A DNA stretch of 6,756 nt, from the NCBI GenBank assembly GCA_003511885.1, contig DOIX01000327.1:1-6756 (forward strand), in the 5' to 3' direction. The stretch is from Cyanobacteria bacterium UBA11153 (lineage in GTDB: Bacteria > Cyanobacteriota > Cyanobacteriia > Cyanobacteriales > Coleofasciculaceae). Shown piece after piece: positions 1 through 4,674 of this stretch. Positions within the stretch are counted from its first letter, which is position 1, and each line of letters starts with the position of its first letter. The notes beneath the pieces are model-generated. The model was not told the DNA's origin and did no database searches. It was given only the letters and a program-made list of their open reading frames with translations. The translations under genes and the position numbers were made by a program.

Positions 1-3
1 ATG

Positions 4-159
4 TGGCGGTTGCTATAATAGCTGGGAAGCAGAGCCTCCCAACCCTTCCAGGTTTAACCTGGGAACGAGAATACGAGAATACCGAGGCTCCGCCTCTTAT
101 TGAAACTGGTGCAAGATCTGAGTTTAAAGTGTACGTTGTCAAAAATATAGCAACCACCA
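4..159. repeat. Inverted-terminus repeat block (possible MITE)
   Basis: TGGCGGTTGCTATA at 4-17 pairs with TATAGCAACCACCA at 146-159, giving 14-bp arms with one mismatch. The arms enclose three internal hairpins and a short tandem repeat, and no reading frame. This architecture fits a non-autonomous inverted-repeat element, but no target-site duplication could be defined because the left end lies almost at the window edge. A second inverted pair, GAGTTTAA 120-127 with TTAAACTC 166-173, crosses the right arm, so the block could instead be a mosaic of several repeats. The octamer TTGCTATA of the left arm recurs at 6656-6663, next to the palindrome downstream of the GT-C gene. Confidence 0.4.
24..96. 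repeat. Cluster of three hairpins with tandem octamer
   Basis: Three potential stem-loops follow each other. The first is at 24-40 (GGGAAGC / GCCTCCC, one mismatch, loop AGA). The second is at 46-64, with core arms CCAGGTT and AACCTGG around a single T and a further T-A and T-G pair outside. The third is at 84-96 (GAGGC / GCCTC, loop TCC). Between the second and third, ACGAGAAT is directly repeated at 65-72 and 73-80. The GGGAACGAG and GAGGCTCCGCCTC strings resemble dispersed repeats common in filamentous cyanobacterial genomes (from memory, not searched). The function is unknown. Confidence 0.5.
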
Positions 160-186
160 GGGCGGTTAAACTCTGAATATTAGGGC

Positions 187-276
187 AGGGGCGAAGCATA
201 AGGACTGAAAATCTTGGGTTTCACCAATGACTTATCGCCCTTATGCTAGGCTGCGCCACGCTGCGCTAACGCCCCT
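187..276. repeat. Interrupted palindromic repeat
   Basis: Two nested arm pairs are present: AGGGGCG 187-193 with CGCCCCT 270-276, and AGCATAAGG 195-203 with CCTTATGCT 239-247. The left pairs are one base apart, whereas the right pairs are separated by 22 bp (248-269). That extra stretch contains GCTGCGC twice, at 250-256 and 260-266. The pattern suggests a palindromic repeat whose right arm gained a smaller GC-rich repeat. It lies just downstream of the flippase-like gene and could fold in the minus-strand transcript, but there is no T-tract that would make it a classical terminator. Confidence 0.5.
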
Positions 277-321
277 ACATCACTGCGACGTTAAATTTTA
301 TACTTTGAAGACACGCCCAAG

Positions 322-384
322 CCCCTAGCCCCTAACCCCTAGTCCCTAGCAAGAAGCCCCTAGCAAGAAGCCCCTAGCCCCTAC
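322..384. repeat. Heptanucleotide tandem array (STRR), 9 units
   Basis: Nine contiguous heptads run in strict 7-bp phase. Six are CCCCTAG, CCCCTAA or CCCCTAC (at 322, 329, 336, 357, 371, 378). One is TCCCTAG (343). Two are the divergent unit CAAGAAG (350 and 364). A degenerate unit, GCCCAAG, precedes them at 315. Short tandemly repeated heptamers are a known feature of cyanobacterial intergenic DNA. The array enters the 3' end of the flippase-like gene: its last unit (378-384) contains that gene's TAG stop, read on the minus strand as CTA at 381-383. Confidence 0.85.
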
Positions 385-1328
385 TCTTTTTTGATGCCTC
401 GTACAGTTGCCATAAATTGGCCCAAAAATGGCAACCCACCAATCGCAGGTAATAAGTAACGAGAAGTACAAAGTAATCCCAAAGCGGCAGCAGTTGGTGC
501 ATTAAAATATGGTTGATAAAATAAAACCAAAGCGGCATCGCGAGTACCAACTCCGGCAAAAGTTAGCGGTAATAATCCAGCTAAAATAGCTAGTGGAGAA
601 AGGGCGAGATTAGCTAAAAATGGAGTTGAAGCTTTCAGCGCCAGGATAAAAAACCAAATTTGCAGTAAATGTAAAAACCAAATAAAAATCGAAGTACCAG
701 TAATCTTAGTCAATTGTACTGGATCTCGCCAGAAATAGTCGTGCATTTCTCCCCAAGAGGTTTGCATTGTTTCCAGCTTGAGGCGAAGTTTTTTTGGTGC
801 TATTTTTCTAGCGACTAAGAAAAATAAATAGGCAAATTTCTTAGAAGCTAGCAACAATATTCCCAAAACCAAGCCCACACCTACTGCCACTGTCATCACC
901 CAAAATAGCCCATTCTTATCAGGATAAACTAATAACCCAAAGACACACCATAAAAGTAGCGATAACATATCGCAAGCTTTCTCAAAAATTACTAGGGATA
1001 AAGATAGCGTACCGCCCAAATGACCTCTTTGTTTCATAAAATAGGCTTTAGCAATATCCCCCATCTTGGATGGCAACACCATATTTAAGACACTAGCTGC
1101 CAAAATTAATCGATTTGCCTCAAAAAATCCCAGACGAGAGCCGCTGGGCATCAATTGTTGCAGTCGCCACGAGGTAAACAAGGTGAGGGGGACTACCATA
1201 CCCAGACTAATCGCCATCCACATGCGATCGCAATTTTGGAATACTGCAATCAGTTTCGCAAAGTCAATCTTAGTGTAGATGACTACAAGAAGGATTAGGC
1301 TAACAATAATCGAAATAACTCGTTTCAT
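381..1328 (-). CDS. LPG_synthase_TM / AglD-type flippase-like membrane protein
   Basis: A 315-residue polytopic protein that matches, by eye, the lysylphosphatidylglycerol synthase transmembrane region family (PF03706, formerly UPF0104). Family hallmarks are LPSKMGDIAKAYFMKQRG (85-102), the FEKACDML segment with its charged residues in a membrane context (115-122), the AGVGTRDAAL loop (258-267) and a late SRYLLPAIGG helix (289-298). Hydrophobic helices lie near 4-20, 35-52, 110-132, 141-161, 211-231, 240-260 and 282-300. There is no C-terminal phosphatidylglycerol lysyltransferase domain, so it is not a full MprF. Stand-alone members often sit beside GT2 enzymes and are suspected to handle polyprenyl-linked sugars, but transport activity is inference here. 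The start is the first ATG, placed directly before helix 1. No Shine-Dalgarno is visible because a heptamer array fills the leader. It is last in the minus-strand set, 199 bp after the toroid gene. A dissenting possibility is a hopanoid- or lipid-related transporter of the same fold. Confidence 0.85.
   Translation of the reverse strand: MKRVISIIVSLILLVVIYTKIDFAKLIAVFQNCDRMWMAISLGMVVPLTLFTSWRLQQLMPSGSRLGFFEANRLILAASVLNMVLPSKMGDIAKAYFMKQRGHLGGTLSLSLVIFEKACDMLSLLLWCVFGLLVYPDKNGLFWVMTVAVGVGLVLGILLLASKKFAYLFFLVARKIAPKKLRLKLETMQTSWGEMHDYFWRDPVQLTKITGTSIFIWFLHLLQIWFFILALKASTPFLANLALSPLAILAGLLPLTFAGVGTRDAALVLFYQPYFNAPTAAALGLLCTSRYLLPAIGGLPFLGQFMATVRGIKKE
1224..1231. repeat. HIP1 octamer (GCGATCGC)
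   Basis: Perfect HIP1 palindrome inside the flippase-like gene, read in frame as Cys-Asp-Arg (residues 33-35). HIP1 is overrepresented in many cyanobacterial genomes. Confidence 0.9.
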
Positions 1329-1331
1329 ATT

Positions 1332-1366
1332 AATGGCTAATTGTCAATGGTTAATTGTCAATTTTT
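1332..1366. repeat. Heptanucleotide array in flippase gene leader
   Basis: Five heptads in phase: AATGGCT, AATTGTC, AATGGTT, AATTGTC and AATTTTT. TAATTGTCAAT is thus repeated exactly 14 bp apart (1338-1348 and 1352-1362). The array starts only three bases upstream of the flippase-like gene's ATG and replaces any ribosome binding site. Read on the minus strand, each AATTGTC unit with its next base yields TTGACA-like strings. These lie too close to the start codon to be useful -35 boxes. Confidence 0.7.
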
Positions 1367-1406
1367 AAGAGAATGGTAAGGAGGAGAATTGTCCGATTAT
1401 TCATTA

Positions 1407-1436
1407 ACTATAGGACTTACGCAGTCACGCTACCAA
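1407..1436 (-). promoter_or_regulatory. Candidate promoter at the MITE edge for the flippase gene
   Basis: On the minus strand TTGGTA (1431-1436) is followed after 18 bp by TATAGT (1407-1412), matching 4/6 and 5/6 of the sigma70-type consensus. The -35 and spacer lie within the MITE-like element and the -10 straddles its end. Transcription would begin near 1400, about 70 nt ahead of the flippase-like ATG. This is prediction from spacing and sequence only. Confidence 0.3.
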
Positions 1437-1500
1437 TAGTGGATGGTCTGTTAGCTTACGCATAACACTCCCTACAGATAGATGGTTGGCGTAAGTCCTG
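1412..1500. mobile_element. MITE-like element with 11-bp inverted termini
   Basis: AGGACTTACGC (1412-1422) and GCGTAAGTCCT (1489-1499) are perfect inverted termini bounding about 89 bp without a reading frame. AACTA occurs on both sides (1406-1410 and 1501-1505; six bases match if T1411 and T1506 are counted), which fits a target-site duplication. CTTACGCA of the left terminus recurs internally at 1455-1462. AGGACTTACGCA-type ends are familiar from small mobile repeats of filamentous cyanobacteria (from memory). It separates the toroid and flippase-like genes and explains much of their 199-bp gap. Confidence 0.65.
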
Positions 1501-1527
1501 AACTATTAAATCTTGAAAATTAACAAA

Positions 1528-3120
1528 TTAAAAATTCCTATCTAACTTAAGGACATCACCATGATTCAGCTTCTTGACTTCACCAGTTAAATCAAGCCAA
1601 GGTTGTAATTGTCCCTGTTGAAACGTGCGACTCATCACCACATAAATAGAAGTTTGATCTCCACCAATTCCCACCTGAATTACTCCTTGCCAAGACTTAG
1701 CTTTTAACTCATCGCTCACACACCATTGTCCTTCATGCCACTCTAAACTGCGGCGGAATTTAAAGGGCGCATCTTTTTTTCCTGTAATCAATACTGTTTG
1801 GAGTATTTTCCGAATTAAGTTGGGAAAGAATCGCCCGATGGTAAACATGACTATCCGTAAAATCATTAAATTTAGACTAGTCATTTGCTTTTGTTTTGCC
1901 CAGCCCAAATTTCCCTCAATACTAACTCGATATTCGCCGACTTTTACTGAATAAGAATCCACCAAATGCGCGATCGCATTTTTTACCTTACTTCCCCCTT
2001 TCACTTGCAAAGAGAATTGCGTATCTGAAACTACCAACTGACGATCTCTAAATATCTTAAATACTCCCCCTTTATTTAAAGCCAAATATAGTTCACTATC
2101 CTCACGACGATCTATTAAAATTTTAGCTTCTTTTAGGTACACCCTACCTTGAGGGCGAGGCTTGATTGGGGGTCGATTTTCCACAAAATCTCGCCAAGCC
2201 AGTAAATAATTCCAAGTATGATGCCCAATAATATGGTCGTCAGCATAGCAGGAACCCAATCCCTTGTCCAATCCGGCGAGAATGCGATCGTTAATTTCCA
2301 GTGCCTCCGGAAACCATTTACCTACTAATTCAAATCCGTGGGGGAAGAAATTATAAGTATTGCGACTAGTATATTCTCCTCCATAAGAGCCATCAGGATG
2401 GACGAATTCTGCTGCTAATTGTACCGCTTTAATCAATGCTTCCTGCAAACGAGGATCGGGATGAAGCTGATAAATTCGTGCCAAACAAGAAATTGTTAAG
2501 GTATGATATCCAGGATCGCAACCTTCATATTCAATAAACCAACCTTCAGGATTTTGCCAAGATAAAACTCGCTCCAAACGTTGTACTCTTGCCCGATCCC
2601 ACTTATTGGTTTGTAAGAGATTTGTGAGTAATTCCAGACATAACACAATTAAAGCTTGATGATTTGTCAGTCTTCCACTTTCATGATGATGGGCTAACCA
2701 ATCGGCACGTTTTTCAAAAAACTTAAGTGCCCGAAAATTATTTAACCCCAATTCCTGATAACTTTCGATACAAGCCAGTAGGGAAAATGCCGCCGCACCT
2801 CCAGCCCTTTCAAAAGGAAAATAATCATCGCAAGAGCCATCGGGATGGGCACTAGATGCAGCATATAAAATTCCCGCTTCTATCCAATCTCTAAGGGCTG
2901 GTTGTTGATAGAAATGGTTATCCGGTAAGGGAGTATTGTAAACTAAAGCTAAAGGCCAAACAAACTCCTGTGCCATCCCGCTAGGGAAGTCAATAATTTT
3001 ATATTGCCAGAAATTCCGGTCAAAGCAACCATAAGTTGGACTATGAGGATTTCTATCTAGCAATGTTAATAATTTAGGAATTTGGGCTAAGGCTTCGCGG
3101 GCAAATAAGTCTTTATTCAT
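1528..3120 (-). CDS. Soluble alpha/alpha-toroid-like protein with beta-rich tail, function unknown
   Basis: 530 residues, no signal peptide. Residues 1-315 are helical with repeated aromatic-rich turns. HPDGSCDDYFPFERAGGAA (92-110) and HPDGSYGGEYTSRN (241-254) look like internal repeats, and TNHQALIVL (152-160) and GCDPGYHTLTISCLARIY (200-217) lie between them. This resembles the (alpha/alpha) toroids of terpenoid cyclases and of heparinase/alginate-lyase-type polysaccharide lyases. After a proline-rich linker (317-323), residues 326-530 seem beta-rich, as in heparinase II/III-like proteins. A hydrophobic, partly amphipathic stretch (about 414-447, including LMILRIVMFTIGRFF) interrupts that tail and may touch the membrane. 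The placement between two lipid-linked-sugar genes argues for a role in glycan or exopolysaccharide biosynthesis. I do not recognise a named family, and catalytic activity is not shown. The ATG start is kept although its leader has no Shine-Dalgarno; it lies 40 bp after the GT2 stop, so co-transcription is likely. Confidence 0.85.
   Translation of the reverse strand: MNKDLFAREALAQIPKLLTLLDRNPHSPTYGCFDRNFWQYKIIDFPSGMAQEFVWPLALVYNTPLPDNHFYQQPALRDWIEAGILYAASSAHPDGSCDDYFPFERAGGAAAFSLLACIESYQELGLNNFRALKFFEKRADWLAHHHESGRLTNHQALIVLCLELLTNLLQTNKWDRARVQRLERVLSWQNPEGWFIEYEGCDPGYHTLTISCLARIYQLHPDPRLQEALIKAVQLAAEFVHPDGSYGGEYTSRNTYNFFPHGFELVGKWFPEALEINDRILAGLDKGLGSCYADDHIIGHHTWNYLLAWRDFVENRPPIKPRPQGRVYLKEAKILIDRREDSELYLALNKGGVFKIFRDRQLVVSDTQFSLQVKGGSKVKNAIAHLVDSYSVKVGEYRVSIEGNLGWAKQKQMTSLNLMILRIVMFTIGRFFPNLIRKILQTVLITGKKDAPFKFRRSLEWHEGQWCVSDELKAKSWQGVIQVGIGGDQTSIYVVMSRTFQQGQLQPWLDLTGEVKKLNHGDVLKLDRNF
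1970..1977. repeat. HIP1 octamer (GCGATCGC)
   Basis: Perfect HIP1 palindrome within the toroid gene, read as part of Ala-Ile-Ala (residues 382-384). Confidence 0.9.
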
Positions 3121-3160
3121 TGGTGATTAATTCTTGATGATTGCTTATTATTTATTGGTG
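3119..3160. repeat. Degenerate heptamer array filling the GT2/toroid gap
   Basis: Six heptads in phase: ATTGGTG, ATTAATT, CTTGATG, ATTGCTT, ATTATTT and ATTGGTG. The first and last are identical and lie exactly 35 bp apart. The array fills the whole 40-bp gap and overlaps the first two bases (plus-strand view) of the toroid gene's start codon complement. It leaves no recognisable ribosome binding site for that gene. The units are degenerate, so chance periodicity in AT-rich DNA cannot be fully excluded. Confidence 0.5.
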
Positions 3161-4123
3161 TTAAATTTCAATTTTGCTTGAGCATTTTTCAATTTCGGCA
3201 CGTCTTTGCCGCAATTGGATATCTTCCAATAGTTGACGATTTACTGCCATCAAATCCGCAACTAAACCAAATATCCACAATTGAACGCCAATGAGAATCA
3301 GAATAGCTGATACAACCAAACTAGGAACATGACTTCTCGGCGTTCCCCCAAAGAATAATACCAACCACCGGATTCCCAGCATAGCCCCTAAGCTAAAAGG
3401 AAATGTCCCCAGAATTGAAAAAAACTGGAGAGGTTGATAAGTCATGAAAATTCTAATAATGGTTAAGATTGATCGTTGGATATAAGAAGGAATACTCTTA
3501 ACTAAACGGGAAGGACGGAGATAGTCATTAGTTCTAATGGGTACAGATGCGATCGCCATTCCCTTTTGTCCGGCTTGAATAATCATTTCTAAGGTATAGG
3601 TATAAGGATTAAATACATTAAGCTGCAGTGCCGCATTTCGACTGATGGCGCGGAAGCCACTAGGGGCATCAGGAATATTCGTATTACTAGCAATTCGTAC
3701 CACTAAGCTGCCTATTTTTTGGAGAAACTTTTTGGTAGGAGAAAAATGTTTGATCTCCTGAATTGGTCTAGCTCCTACAACAATATCTGCCTCACCTTGT
3801 AAAATTGGTTCGACCAGTTTCGGGATATCTGCTGCACAATACTGATTATCTGCATCTGTGTTCACAATAATATCAGCTCCAGCTTTCAAACAAGCCTCGA
3901 TACCAGCCATAAATGCCTTAGCTAAACCTTGATTGCGATCGAAGCTGATAATGCGATCCACGCCAGAAGCCTTCGCCACATCCACTGTCCGATCTATACT
4001 ACCGTCATTAATTACTAACCATTCTACGGTATCAATTCCTGGTATCTGACGGGGTAACTCAGATAGAGTTACTCCCAGGGTTGCTTCTTCGTTATAGCAA
4101 GGAATTTGGATAATCAATTTCAT
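3161..4123 (-). CDS. GT2 glycosyltransferase, polyprenyl-phosphate sugar synthase type (DPM/GtrB-like)
   Basis: 320 residues from the chosen start. A GT-A fold domain occupies about 1-225: IPCYNEE (7-13), VINDGSIDRT (37-46) for nucleotide binding, NQGLAKA (64-70), the DXD-type metal site in NTDADNQY (88-95, D90 and D92), VGARP (116-120) and SGFRAISR (155-162). Two C-terminal membrane helices follow, near 232-258 and 266-290, with a charged cytoplasmic tail. This layout is that of enzymes moving a sugar from a nucleotide donor to dolichyl or undecaprenyl phosphate on the inner leaflet. The sugar cannot be told from sequence. A start three codons upstream (TTG at 4130-4132) is possible, but GGGAG (minus strand, 4133-4137) sits 9 nt before the ATG at 4121-4123 and would abut the TTG, so the ATG is preferred. 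It is first of the three minus-strand genes. Confidence 0.92.
   Translation of the reverse strand: MKLIIQIPCYNEEATLGVTLSELPRQIPGIDTVEWLVINDGSIDRTVDVAKASGVDRIISFDRNQGLAKAFMAGIEACLKAGADIIVNTDADNQYCAADIPKLVEPILQGEADIVVGARPIQEIKHFSPTKKFLQKIGSLVVRIASNTNIPDAPSGFRAISRNAALQLNVFNPYTYTLEMIIQAGQKGMAIASVPIRTNDYLRPSRLVKSIPSYIQRSILTIIRIFMTYQPLQFFSILGTFPFSLGAMLGIRWLVLFFGGTPRSHVPSLVVSAILILIGVQLWIFGLVADLMAVNRQLLEDIQLRQRRAEIEKCSSKIEI
3549..3556. repeat. HIP1 octamer (GCGATCGC)
   Basis: Perfect HIP1 palindrome in the GT2 gene, read as part of Ala-Ile-Ala (residues 190-192). Confidence 0.9.
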
Positions 4124-4132
4124 CTGACACAA

Positions 4133-4137
4133 CTCCC
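4133..4137 (-). promoter_or_regulatory. Ribosome binding site of the GT2 gene
   Basis: GGGAG on the minus strand, 9 nt upstream of the ATG at 4121-4123. It decides the start: the in-frame TTG at 4130-4132 would follow it with no spacing. It is the only good Shine-Dalgarno among the four complete genes here. Confidence 0.6.
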
Positions 4138-4216
4138 AAGCGGAGGTAACTTGTTGGTTAATTTGATACGCTTCAAATGCTAAACATCAGTTCCAGATAT
4201 TCTTGGAGATTGTGAC

Positions 4217-4246
4217 ATTTTACAAGCCTCCAGCCATCCCAAGCAA
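4217..4246 (-). promoter_or_regulatory. Weak candidate promoter for the minus-strand operon
   Basis: On the minus strand TTGCTT (4241-4246) and TAAAAT (4217-4222) are 18 bp apart, matching 3/6 and 5/6 of the sigma70-type consensus. Predicted transcription starts near 4210, about 85 nt before the GT2 ATG. No other strong match was seen in this stretch. Confidence 0.25.
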
Positions 4247-4322
4247 AGCACCCATACCCTACCTCCTACTCAGATTCATGGAAATCTTCCCTAAGATAAT
4301 CCCTCAATTCTACATGATGGGG

Positions 4323-4330
4323 GCGATCGC
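4323..4330. repeat. HIP1 octamer (GCGATCGC)
   Basis: The only perfect HIP1 site in this window that is outside a coding region. Confidence 0.9.
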
Positions 4331-4531
4331 AGGCTCAAAATCCTGAAATAGAAGGTTTTAACCCCATTTAAGGTTGCTCAAAAAAGACTAGATTTGATTG
4401 ACCAGCTCATTGGGAAAGAGACCCACCTCCTTGTCATCTTAAATTTTTGCCTTTAGTATATGCTATTAGAGATCTCATTCAAAATATGTAACGTTTTTTT
4501 AAGTTAATTTGCCGTTCGTCTGGGGCTTGAG

Positions 4532-4596
4532 CTTGACTTATCAATAGGAAAATCAGGATGCCATATTCTTTGGAGGATAAATAGTGACTTGACTTA
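4532..4596 (+). repeat. Direct repeat CTTGACTTA, two copies
   Basis: Identical 9-mers at 4532-4540 and 4588-4596, 56 bp apart start to start, in the region leading to the GT-C gene. Each contains TTGACT, close to a -35 consensus, but no good -10 lies 16-18 bp downstream of either. They could be a regulator's half sites or coincidence. Confidence 0.3.
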
Positions 4597-4674
4597 GAAA
4601 AAGATTAGAATTAATGAAGGTAATATATTGTATATCTTTAAGCAAAACAACCCAGTCAAACCAACCAGATAATT

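Larger units (their letters stand above)
1..380. other. Gene-free repeat-rich region
   Basis: No credible coding sequence was found on either strand. The stretch is occupied by the inverted-repeat block, the interrupted palindrome and the heptamer array annotated separately. It lies downstream of the minus-strand operon. No convincing rho-independent terminator with a T-tract was seen for that operon. Confidence 0.6.
4138..4674. other. Divergent intergenic region
   Basis: About 540 bp separate the divergent GT2 and GT-C genes. All frames are broken by frequent stops, and no recognisable gene remnant, tRNA or riboswitch was seen. It holds one HIP1 site, a weak minus-strand promoter candidate, and CTTGACTTA twice (4532-4540 and 4588-4596). 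No well-spaced -35/-10 pair could be found for the GT-C gene, although TTGACT occurs in both CTTGACTTA copies. Its length is generous for two promoters, so an undetected small RNA or regulatory leader remains possible. Confidence 0.5.

Noticed and set aside
322..384. CRISPR-like array
   Set aside because: Units are 7 bp with no spacers and run in strict tandem; this is a short tandem repeat array.
374..559. 61-residue minus-strand reading frame
   Set aside because: Lies out of frame over the 3' end of the flippase-like gene and starts in the heptamer array; it has no leader and no recognisable domain.
1066..1278. 70-residue plus-strand reading frame
   Set aside because: Antisense to the conserved N-terminal part of the flippase-like gene, with an unprotein-like composition.
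1343..1362. Two TTGACA strings on the minus strand as -35 boxes
   Set aside because: They belong to the heptamer array and lie only about 15-35 bp from the start codon, with no -10 at the proper distance before the ATG.
4130..4132. TTG start three codons upstream of the GT2 ATG
   Set aside because: The GGGAG Shine-Dalgarno would abut it directly, whereas it sits 9 nt from the ATG, and family members usually begin right before the first beta strand.
4375..4455. Short open frame reading RLDLIDQLIGKETHLL
   Set aside because: Only about 35 codons between stops with no start and no recognised similarity; could be an old gene remnant but there is no support.
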